From positions 1-6,644 of the forward strand of contig DAOWIV010000048.1 in NCBI GenBank assembly GCA_030640725.1: DNA of 6,644 nt, read 5' to 3'. Below, one piece after another: positions 1 through 4,881 of the stretch. The DNA is from Methanosarcinales archaeon. GTDB lineage: Archaea > Halobacteriota > Methanosarcinia > Methanosarcinales > Methanogasteraceae. The first letter of the stretch is position 1. Every line of letters starts with the position of its first letter. A model generated the notes under the pieces. The model searched no databases and was not told where the DNA came from. It saw only the letters and a list, made by a program, of their open reading frames with translations. The translations under genes were made by a program, and so were the position numbers.

Positions 1-1
1 C

Positions 2-133
2 TATCGACAGACCGATCCAGGGGAGATAAAGCACAAATACCGGACATCTCTGGGGATATTAGCATATCTTACCAGAAAGATGGAGTATTGGACCGCGAAG
101 TTTGGTCCGGTACTCGAACACCACGCAATGTGA
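2..133 (+). CDS. C-terminal tail of an unrecognised protein (5' end outside window)
   Basis: Frame 2 is open from the left edge to a TGA at 131-133. It reads as about 43 residues that look like ordinary protein: charged and aromatic, with a stretch GILAYLTRKMEYWTAKFGPV and a C-terminal EHHAM. Frame 1 is also open across this stretch (to 225), but its product is S/T/N-rich and less protein-like; frame 3 is closed early. The fragment is too short to assign a family, and I do not recognise it. It would lie 88 bases upstream of mfnD on the same strand. The tail contains the inverted repeat at 83-115. Judged by protein-like composition only, so confidence is modest. Confidence 0.4.
   Translation, partial: YRQTDPGEIKHKYRTSLGILAYLTRKMEYWTAKFGPVLEHHAM
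83..115 (+). repeat. 13-bp inverted repeat (hairpin)
   Basis: Bases 83-95 pair with 103-115 without a mismatch, using three G-T wobbles (T88-G110, T89-G109, G95-T103), around a 7-base loop. The core is GGACC/GGTCC. It lies inside the probable tail of the upstream gene, about 100 bases before mfnD. It may be an RNA hairpin at the 3' end of the upstream message or a chance structure. No T-run follows it, so it is not a classical terminator. Confidence 0.45.
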
Positions 134-154
134 CAACCTCAACCCTTGCAATGC

Positions 155-163
155 ACTTAAATG
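155..163 (+). promoter_or_regulatory. Putative TATA box for mfnD
   Basis: The sequence ACTTAAATG resembles an archaeal box A. With the usual 25-27 base spacing it would start transcription near 183-188, giving a leader of roughly 35 bases to the ATG at 222. A GGAG at 206-209 sits 12 bases before that ATG and could serve as a ribosome binding site. The same CACTTAAAT core recurs upstream of rps15 (3076-3084), which supports its being a real promoter element here. Confidence 0.4.
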
Positions 164-221
164 CGATAAACTTTCAGATGCTCTCAAATCAAATCAACAT
201 AATCTGGAGCCTAACGTCCCC

Positions 222-1148
222 ATGAAAATTATGGTTGCAGAGTACGCGGTCGCAACCGGCGACCCTGAGATCATCGGCGAAGGGTGCGCCATGCTCGCAT
301 CGCTTGCAAACAGCTTCAATGCATCCGGGCACCGGGTACAATATCCTGCCGCGCATCCGGTTGCCGGAATCCGGGGGACGGCAGTCGAATGCACCGATTT
401 CGAGCAATCGATCGAAGAAATCGCACGGACGTGTGATGCAGGCATCGTGATCGCGCCTGATGAGCTTCTCGCCGGTCTGACCCGGATTGTGGAGGAGAAC
501 ACCGTCAATCTCGGCTGTCCGAGTGAATCGGTCCAAAAATGCGCCGACAAACTCGTATGCTCAGAGATCCTGTCAGATAACGGGATCGCGGTCCCTGGAA
601 CTGCTGACGGTGCAGAGATGTATGTGATCAAACCGAGGTGGGGCTGTGCTTCGGATGGGATATCGGTCGTGCCTGAGAAGGTGGACCCTGGAAACAGTTT
701 AGTCGTGACAGAGTTCGTGGAAGGAGAGCATCTGAGTGCAAGCTTGATCATTGGCGAAACGACGCTTCCGCTCACTGTGAATAAGCAGATCATCGAGACC
801 GGGGCAGTGATCGGATACGACGGCGGGATCGTGCCGTATTACACGCCCCGGTGGGACGAGATCATGGACGTAGCCGCTGATGCGGCGCATGTACTCGGAT
901 GCAGGGGTTATGTTGGGCTTGATATCGTGGCAGGCGACCAGTTGTACGTGGTGGACGTGAATCCACGACCGACAACCTCGATACTTGGAATTGTGAGGGT
1001 TATCGATCAGGAGATCGGGGATCTGCTCATCAGAGCGAGGTTCGGCGGGCTTCCGGATGCAATCGGGATCACAGGATCGTTTTCATTCACAAAGTCGGAT
1101 CTGGATACGATATTAGATGACTTTGAAGCTCGAAATGGTGATATTTGA
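222..1148 (+). CDS. mfnD: Tyramine-L-glutamate ligase, ATP-grasp (methanofuran biosynthesis)
   Basis: This 308-residue protein matches the MfnD family (type member MJ0815), which joins the gamma-carboxyl of glutamate to tyramine at the expense of ATP, an early cytoplasmic step in building methanofuran. The N-terminus (MKIMVAEYAVATGDPEI, then EGCAML) has the family's typical opening. ATP-grasp signatures follow: a conserved lysine in CADKL near residue 110, the nucleotide-binding lysine and Gly/Ser loop in YVIKPRWGCASDGI (134-147), the adenine-side TEFVEGEH (163-170), and the metal-binding VVDVNPRPTTS (243-253) with Asp245, Asn247 and Arg249. I chose the ATG at 222 because the homologous start falls there. 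The frame stays open upstream to a TTG at 102, but those 40 residues are not protein-like for this family. PylC-type and other ATP-grasp ligases are the main alternative. Convergent with the SRP RNA gene. Confidence 0.85.
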   Translation: MKIMVAEYAVATGDPEIIGEGCAMLASLANSFNASGHRVQYPAAHPVAGIRGTAVECTDFEQSIEEIARTCDAGIVIAPDELLAGLTRIVEENTVNLGCPSESVQKCADKLVCSEILSDNGIAVPGTADGAEMYVIKPRWGCASDGISVVPEKVDPGNSLVVTEFVEGEHLSASLIIGETTLPLTVNKQIIETGAVIGYDGGIVPYYTPRWDEIMDVAADAAHVLGCRGYVGLDIVAGDQLYVVDVNPRPTTSILGIVRVIDQEIGDLLIRARFGGLPDAIGITGSFSFTKSDLDTILDDFEARNGDI

Positions 1149-1228
1149 CGTGAAAGATGCCTGCGCAGAAGCTCGGGCGTTTAGGTGGGCAAGCAGCAAT
1201 ACAAGGAAAGGGTGAAATCAGGGTAATC

Positions 1229-1250
1229 AGAGAATAATAAAGAGTCAAAG
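1229..1250 (-). terminator. T-rich probable terminator of SRP RNA
   Basis: Read on the minus strand, the bases after the predicted 3' end of the SRP RNA run CTTTGACTCTTTATTATTCTC, a pyrimidine/T-rich stretch of the type at which archaeal RNA polymerase stops. It lies in the convergent gap between the SRP RNA and mfnD (1149-1278); I see nothing else in that gap. Confidence 0.4.
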
Positions 1251-1278
1251 AGTTCCAACTTTCGGTTCCATGCGAAAC

Positions 1279-1596
1279 ATTGCGGGCACGCCAATGGTTG
1301 CCACCCACCCGCTACCAAGTTGGTCGGAAACTCGCCTCATCTCCGCAACCCTCCAAGCGATGAAACGTCTGCGGTGATGTCTGCTCCCTTCCGGGCCTGA
1401 ACCGTTTCCCGCAACAAAGATGGTAAGCCTGCCCTCCGGCAGACTCCGCCACCAACGTCATCCCTGCAGGACGGGGATTCATTGTTGAGAATCCGGACTT
1501 AAATAGCGTTTGTAATGTCTTCCATTGGCTTCGTCCCCCGCATATCGGCGGTTTCGGGTTACAGGTAACGCCGAATTACCCGGACTAGTCCGCAAG
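1279..1596 (-). ncRNA. Signal recognition particle RNA (archaeal 7S RNA)
   Basis: The minus strand carries a complete archaeal SRP RNA, which scaffolds SRP19 and SRP54 to target nascent membrane and secreted proteins. Alu domain: helix 3 GGTAA/TTACC (1580-1576 with 1568-1564), the conserved TGTAACCCGAAA (1563-1552), and helix 4 CCGC/GCGG (1551-1548 with 1541-1538). S domain: helix 6 is a perfect 8-bp stem (1445-1438 with 1433-1426) capped by the GNAR tetraloop GGAG (1437-1434), the SRP19 site. Helix 8 has the hallmark TTCAGGCCCGGAAGGGAGCAG (GGAA tetraloop 1392-1389), the SRP54 M-domain site, closed by TGCGG/CCGCA (1413-1409 with 1374-1370). Helix 5 closes by GCCAATGG/CCATTGGC (1529-1522 with 1297-1290), and helix 1 by TTGCGG/CCGCAA (1595-1590 with 1285-1280). 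The length of about 318 bases is normal for Archaea. Ends are inferred from helix 1 and the TATA box and may be off by several bases. Confidence 0.93.
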
Positions 1597-1616
1597 TATC
1601 TGTATGGACAGACCAA

Positions 1617-1624
1617 CTATAAAG
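1617..1624 (-). promoter_or_regulatory. TATA box of the SRP RNA gene
   Basis: On the minus strand CTTTATAG lies directly after the TAA stop (1627-1625) of the upstream HTH gene. The usual 25-27 base spacing from its centre places transcription start near 1594-1596, matching the 5' end predicted from helix 1. The SRP RNA therefore appears to have its own strong promoter despite being co-directional with, and abutting, the protein gene. Confidence 0.6.
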
Positions 1625-2059
1625 TTACTCCCCGTCCACCGGGACATCCGGGGCGCCATAAGCCTCATGATAGTCGATCAACTGCCGGTACGTGCGCACC
1701 GTTGACTTGCCCGCTCCAAACATTGCCGCGATCTCGGCATCGGTTTTGCCGGCATCGATGGCAGGGAGGAATTCGTTGATGTCAAAAGGCATCTCAAAGT
1801 CCCGCCACCTGAATAGACCGAGCTTGATCCGCGCCCGCTCGACATTCCGCATCTTCTTCCGGTCACCAAGCGATACTGCAACCGCACTGTCGCTCTGGTT
1901 CTTATAATACGATTTAAAGACCGTTGCCAGCTCCTCAAGCGTCAGCGTGGTCTTGATGTTCAGCGACTTGATAGTGTTTCTGATCATCTGGTCGGTGGGC
2001 TTCTTGTTTGATGATAGCGTAATCATCCGTTCAACAGCTTCGTCGTCGATCTCAAGCAT
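1625..2059 (-). CDS. Small protein with two putative helix-turn-helix segments
   Basis: This is a 144-residue cytoplasmic protein of uncertain function. A C-terminal HTH is clear at about residues 98-128 (FLPAIDAGKTDAEIAAMFGA, then GKSTVRTYRQL), similar in layout to sigma-region-4 or resolvase HTHs, where T-x-x-E-I-A and S-T-V-R-x-Y mark the two helices. A second, weaker HTH-like stretch lies at 56-84 (SDSAVAVSLGD...VERARIKLGLFR). The layout recalls, from memory only, small twin-HTH proteins of haloarchaea annotated as conditioned-medium-induced protein 4. No ligand or enzymatic domain, membrane segment or signal peptide is visible. The start is ATG 2059, supported by GAGGAG at 2074-2069, 9 bases upstream. 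A DNA-binding regulator is the natural guess; its target is unknown. It sits immediately upstream of the SRP RNA on the same strand, so readthrough between them is possible. Confidence 0.75.
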   Translation of the reverse strand: MLEIDDEAVERMITLSSNKKPTDQMIRNTIKSLNIKTTLTLEELATVFKSYYKNQSDSAVAVSLGDRKKMRNVERARIKLGLFRWRDFEMPFDINEFLPAIDAGKTDAEIAAMFGAGKSTVRTYRQLIDYHEAYGAPDVPVDGE

Positions 2060-2068
2060 TGTTTTGTT

Positions 2069-2074
2069 CTCCTC
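2069..2074 (-). promoter_or_regulatory. Shine-Dalgarno site of the HTH gene
   Basis: GAGGAG on the minus strand, 9 bases before the ATG at 2059. It is the clearest ribosome binding site in the window; most other genes here lack one, and this decides the start. Confidence 0.65.
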
Positions 2075-2110
2075 GGTTGCTCATGTTGATGGATAACTTC
2101 GTGCGGTGGA

Positions 2111-2118
2111 TTATTAAA
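2111..2118 (-). promoter_or_regulatory. Putative TATA box of the HTH gene
   Basis: On the minus strand TTTAATAA stands in the short gap after the stop of the DUF1847 gene. It predicts transcription start near 2088-2090 and a leader of about 30 bases that contains the GAGGAG site. This suggests the HTH gene is transcribed separately from the DUF1847 gene. Confidence 0.45.
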
Positions 2119-2137
2119 CATGTTCCGGTCTGATCAA

Positions 2138-2713
2138 TCACTCAGAACTCACGCCCCCAAACACGTTCGTCAGATAATACCTCGAATAGACCGCGCCGAG
2201 CGGATTATGCGCAAGCACGCGGTCTTTCACCGCAAGCGTTGTAACCGGCGCATCCGAGTGCTCGGTGAAGAGGATGTCGTGCCCGATGCATAGCCCGAGA
2301 ATGATATTCAGTTCGGTTCCTGCTGCATTCAGGACACTTGCCTGCCCAAGCGGATTGCACATTGTCTCATGTGATTTGGGATCCCTGATCTTCACAAGCC
2401 CGAGGTCGCCCTTGTCAGTCCCGCCCGCCTTGCAACAGACCGAATGCACCTCAAAGTCCCGTGCAAGAATCCTGTGCACGATCCTTGCCTCTGCCGAAAG
2501 CCCGATGCAGAATGCAATCCCGATCTTCTCAAATTTCATCTTTTTGCAGAAGAGGATCAGCTCTTCGAGGCGTGTGAGTTCCATGTACCTCGATTCTATC
2601 TCGGCAGCAATTCGCATCGTCTCAAGCGCAGGCTCGTAGTTGATATCTGTTGCAGCGTCCGTGCAACTCTTGCCCTGCATACATTCCTTCTTCTCACAGA
2701 GAGCGCATTTCAT
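2138..2713 (-). CDS. DUF1847 family cysteine-rich metal-binding protein
   Basis: This 191-residue soluble protein fits the DUF1847 family, found in many anaerobic bacteria and archaea and without a proven function. The N-terminus holds a cysteine cluster, Cys3-x2-Cys6-x4-Cys11-x5-Cys17, suited to binding zinc or an iron-sulfur centre. Family hallmarks follow: MRIAAEIESRYMELTRLEEL (33-52), the GIAFCIGLSAEA segment with Cys69 (65-76), the paired Cys93-Cys94 in VCCKAGG, CNPLGQA with Cys119 (119-125), LNIILGLCIGHDILF with Cys142 (135-149), and APVTTLAVKDRVLAHNPLGA (155-174). The internal cysteines and GLCIGHD are the parts most likely to form a redox or metal site; that is inference. ATG 2713 is the only sensible start; no Shine-Dalgarno precedes it, consistent with a leaderless message. 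It diverges from rps15 across the repeat-bearing spacer. Confidence 0.85.
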   Translation of the reverse strand: MKCALCEKKECMQGKSCTDAATDINYEPALETMRIAAEIESRYMELTRLEELILFCKKMKFEKIGIAFCIGLSAEARIVHRILARDFEVHSVCCKAGGTDKGDLGLVKIRDPKSHETMCNPLGQASVLNAAGTELNIILGLCIGHDILFTEHSDAPVTTLAVKDRVLAHNPLGAVYSRYYLTNVFGGVSSE

Positions 2714-2739
2714 GCAATCATGTTTGTTTTTTTATGGCA

Positions 2740-2747
2740 TATACACT
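2740..2747 (-). promoter_or_regulatory. Putative TATA box of the DUF1847 gene
   Basis: GTATATGC on the minus strand (around TATAT) lies about 30 bases before the ATG at 2713, placing the transcription start at or just before the start codon. A leaderless message fits the lack of a ribosome binding site. An A-rich stretch at 2736-2728 is an alternative but sits too close to the ATG. Confidence 0.4.
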
Positions 2748-2805
2748 AACATCCAGTCACTCTACACATCATTTCCATTCCCGAAAAAGTATATCGTCAG
2801 CCCCC

Positions 2806-2940
2806 ACCCGGAGGGCATTTCTTACTCGCAAACTTTTCACCAAACTTTTCACAAAAGTTTGATCAAAAACTGGCTTCCGACCCGGAGGGCAGTTTTTACT
2901 CGATTTTTTGTGAAAAAATCGTTGTGAAAAAATCGTTTTT
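2806..2940. repeat. Modular cluster of direct repeats and three-base-loop hairpins
   Basis: Two copies of a 23-base direct repeat (2806-2828 and 2880-2902, 21 of 23 identical, sharing ACCCGGAGGGCA and TTACTCG or TACTCG) are each followed by AT-rich hairpin modules. Module 1 has a perfect tandem 12-mer CAAACTTTTCAC (2829-2840, 2841-2852), and the second copy is the left arm of a perfect 9-bp hairpin (2841-2849 with 2853-2861, loop CAC). Module 2 has a perfect 9-bp hairpin (2901-2909 with 2913-2921, loop GTG) whose right arm belongs to a perfect tandem 14-mer GTGAAAAAATCGTT (2910-2923, 2924-2937). Between them, 2865-2879 pairs with 2883-2897 (14 of 15 pairs including a wobble, one G-G mismatch, loop ACC). 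This fills most of the rps15/DUF1847 spacer. It could be a dispersed genomic repeat, a transcription terminator/insulator or a protein-binding region. Confidence 0.8.
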
Positions 2941-2948
2941 AGAATAAA

Positions 2949-3071
2949 ATGCCGCCGCTTGCATCAGAACTATCTCGGGTCCCGGGCAGCCGTGCCACTG
3001 GGACTGTATGTGCGGGTCCTGCCAGGTATGTGCCTTCGGTTGAATACTATGGTCCCAAAGCCCCGGTTTAG
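2949..3071 (+). CDS. Doubtful 40-codon ORF in the rps15 upstream spacer
   Basis: An ATG at 2949 opens a 40-residue frame that ends at TAG 3069-3071. It begins MPPLASELSRVPGSRATG and ends VPSVEYYGPKAPV. Base composition rises sharply in GC compared with the AT-rich repeat cluster to the left, and codon use is not absurd. There is no Shine-Dalgarno and no good TATA box at the right distance. The same bases could form RNA structure (TGGGAC near 2998 can pair with GTCCCA near 3051) or be plain 5' flank of rps15. Listed as a candidate only; homologs are unknown to me. Confidence 0.15.
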   Translation: MPPLASELSRVPGSRATGTVCAGPARYVPSVEYYGPKAPV

Positions 3072-3085
3072 GAAACACTTAAATC
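3072..3085 (+). promoter_or_regulatory. BRE/TATA promoter of rps15
   Basis: GAAACACTTAAATC combines a purine-rich BRE-like stretch with a TATA box centred near 3081. The predicted start of transcription (3106-3109) falls within a few bases of the ATG at 3111, so the message is probably leaderless. A second AT-rich element, ACATATAAAG at 3097-3106, is too close to the ATG to serve this start. Confidence 0.5.
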
Positions 3086-3110
3086 AGTTTGTTCTGACAT
3101 ATAAAGCAAC

Positions 3111-3569
3111 ATGGCACGAATGTATTCACGCAGAAAAGGAAAATCAGGATCGACCCGACCCAACCGAACAGAGGTACCGTCATGGGTGGAGATTGATGCG
3201 GAAGAACTTGAAGAGCACATCGTCCGGTTATGGAAAGCGGACAAGTCCTCAAGCGAGATCGGGATGATCCTGCGGGATCAGTACGGCATCCCGGATGCCA
3301 AACTGGTCACAAATAAAAAGATCCTGCATACGATCAGGGATCATGGTCTGGCACCAAATTTCCCGGAAGGTATGCGCAACCTCATCGTCAAAGCGCTCAG
3401 ACTACGCACACATCTTGGTGAGAACAAAAGGGACATTCATAACAAACGTGCGCTGCAACTGACCGAATCAAAAATCAGGCGGCTTGTAAAATATTATCGC
3501 AAAACCGGCGTGCTTCCTGCGGACTGGGTATATAAACCAGACACCGCTGAGATGTTAATCACGCGATAA
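3111..3569 (+). CDS. rps15: 30S ribosomal protein S15 (archaeal type)
   Basis: This 152-residue protein is a full-length archaeal/eukaryotic-type S15 (S13 of eukaryotes), which binds the central domain of 16S rRNA in the small subunit. It shows the archaeal N-terminal extension (MARMYSRRKGKSGSTRP), the helical domain with SSSEIGMILRDQYGIPDAK (51-69), and the conserved rRNA-binding C-terminal half: LGENKRDIHNKRALQLTESK, then IRRLVKYYRKTGVLPADWVY. The start at ATG 3111 matches the family. The message is probably leaderless (see the promoter entry). In many euryarchaea S15 is followed by a RecJ-like phosphoesterase and S3Ae; here it is followed, 25 bases on, by a DRE-TIM metallolyase, a less usual arrangement. 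Assignment is secure. Confidence 0.97.
   Translation: MARMYSRRKGKSGSTRPNRTEVPSWVEIDAEELEEHIVRLWKADKSSSEIGMILRDQYGIPDAKLVTNKKILHTIRDHGLAPNFPEGMRNLIVKALRLRTHLGENKRDIHNKRALQLTESKIRRLVKYYRKTGVLPADWVYKPDTAEMLITR
3528..3537 (+). promoter_or_regulatory. Possible internal TATA box upstream of the metallolyase gene
   Basis: GTATATAAAC lies inside the last codons of rps15, a good match to an archaeal box A, and would start transcription near 3558-3560, about 35 bases before the ATG at 3595. It could give the metallolyase/dinB pair expression independent of rps15. It encodes the VYK of the conserved S15 end, so the match may be coincidental. Confidence 0.3.
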
Positions 3570-3594
3570 ATGACTGGTATTGCGACTGGCGTTT

Positions 3595-4881
3595 ATGGAA
3601 AATACAATATACAAAACTTATGACGATCTGCCAAAGATCGTGCTGCCCGAGGGGCGCGAGGTGTTTATCAGCGATAGCACGATCAGGGACGGCTCACAGA
3701 TGCCAGGCGTCGTGATCAAGCGTAAGCACAGGCTCAAGATCTATGAATTCCTGCACGAGATCGGGGTTGAGAAGCTGGAGACATTCGTGTACCATGAGCG
3801 AGATCGCGACCCCATTGCAGACATGCAGGATCTCGGTTACGAATACCCTGAGATCACGGGATGGGCGCGTGCGCTCCCCGCGGACATTGACTTTGTGCTC
3901 GATGTTAACGGAATCAATGAAACCGGGATACTGATGTCGGTCTCTGATTCGCATATCTTTGATAAGATGCAGCTTGGCAGCCGGGAGGAAGCCCGCGAAC
4001 GATATCTGGATGCCATACAGTATGCGGTCGATCACGGGCTGCGTACCCGTGCACACCTCGAGGACATGACCCGCGCCGATCTGCATGGTTTTGTGTACCC
4101 GCTGACTAAGGAGATTCTCGAGATCGATCCCGAGTGTACCATCAGGATCTGCGACACGCTTGGCTTTGCCGTACCGTTTGCAGATATGTGTGAGCCATAC
4201 AGCATCCCGAAGATCGTGACCCGTATCAAGGAACTTGGCGCAAAGAACGTAGAGACGCACATCCATGACGATTTCGGGATGAGTGTTTCATCAGCCATTG
4301 CAGGATACTGGTACGGGGCAAACTGGTCGAGTCTGACGTTCCTCGGGATCGGGGAGCGGTCAGGAAACACGGAACTTGAAAAGATCCTGTTATTCCTCGC
4401 AAGAAGGGTCGAAGGTTTTGAAAAATATGATCTCTCCTGTATGGCACGCTTTGCCGAGTATATGGAACACCACATCGGGATCAGGATACCGAGAAACAAG
4501 TCGATCGTCGGCAGGAACGTATTTGTTCACGAAAGCGGGATACACACAGCAGGCGTAATCAGAAATCCATTCACTTATGAGCCGTATCCACCCGAAGTCA
4601 TCGGTGCAGAGCGACAGTTGCTGATCGGGGACTCATCCGGCAGGGAAGTGATCAGGCATAAGGTTGAGGAGGCGCTGTGCGAACTGATGCAACTGAAAGT
4701 CAGCATCGACAAGGGTGACACAAGAATTACGGGAATTCAAAAGGAGATTCAGCGGATCTACGATGCGGAAGAGCGGGTTTCATGCATCTCGGATGAGGAA
4801 CTGACCCGGTACGTCGAAAAGTACTTCATGCTCAATATGATCGTAGATGGCGAGGAACTGCGCGATTCCGAAGAGGGCTGA
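3595..4881 (+). CDS. DRE-TIM metallolyase, probable (Re)-citrate synthase
   Basis: This 428-residue protein belongs to the isopropylmalate/homocitrate/(Re)-citrate synthase family of TIM-barrel acyl-CoA condensing enzymes. The catalytic loop is DSTIRDGSQMPG (27-38; Arg31, Asp32), the metal ligands are in THIHDDFG (221-228; His222, His224), GIGERSGNTELE (251-262) follows, and the lid-domain HESGIH is at 312-317. The C-terminal LeuA regulatory domain is absent. Several segments resemble, as I recall them, the Clostridium kluyveri (Re)-citrate synthase rather than LeuA or AksA: GYEYPEITGWARA (81-93), GINETGILMSVSDSHIF (106-122), RAHLEDMTRADLHGFVYP (152-169), IRICDTLGFAVPF (183-195) and YSIPKIV (202-208). 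If so, it condenses acetyl-CoA with oxaloacetate to feed 2-oxoglutarate and glutamate synthesis; homocitrate or citramalate synthase remain possible. ATG 3595 is preferred over the in-frame TTG at 3580. No Shine-Dalgarno is seen. It follows rps15 by 25 bases and overlaps dinB by 35. Confidence 0.85.
   Translation: MENTIYKTYDDLPKIVLPEGREVFISDSTIRDGSQMPGVVIKRKHRLKIYEFLHEIGVEKLETFVYHERDRDPIADMQDLGYEYPEITGWARALPADIDFVLDVNGINETGILMSVSDSHIFDKMQLGSREEARERYLDAIQYAVDHGLRTRAHLEDMTRADLHGFVYPLTKEILEIDPECTIRICDTLGFAVPFADMCEPYSIPKIVTRIKELGAKNVETHIHDDFGMSVSSAIAGYWYGANWSSLTFLGIGERSGNTELEKILLFLARRVEGFEKYDLSCMARFAEYMEHHIGIRIPRNKSIVGRNVFVHESGIHTAGVIRNPFTYEPYPPEVIGAERQLLIGDSSGREVIRHKVEEALCELMQLKVSIDKGDTRITGIQKEIQRIYDAEERVSCISDEELTRYVEKYFMLNMIVDGEELRDSEEG

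Noticed and set aside
1..225. A frame-1 ORF from the left edge whose TGA overlaps the mfnD ATG as ATGA, suggesting translational coupling
   Set aside because: Its product is rich in S, T and N with no protein-like pattern, while frame 2 gives a more plausible tail ending at 133. The ATGA overlap is probably chance.
1525..1779. A + strand ORF of 84 codons crossing the SRP RNA and the end of the HTH gene
   Set aside because: It lies antisense to the structured SRP RNA and a better protein gene, and its composition (many R, P, S, H) is typical of a shadow frame.
2640..2927. A + strand ORF of 95 codons through the repeat cluster, with reiterated TRRA and FTK-like phrases
   Set aside because: The repeated phrases are produced by the direct repeats and hairpins themselves. 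It begins antisense inside the DUF1847 gene and has no family resemblance.
2806..2937. A short CRISPR array
   Set aside because: Only two copies of the 23-base repeat exist, the intervening sequence is itself made of hairpins and tandem repeats, and there are no cas genes.
2896..3078. A minus-strand 60-codon ORF upstream of rps15
   Set aside because: It overlaps the AT-rich hairpins and the rps15 promoter and has no ribosome binding site or recognisable family.
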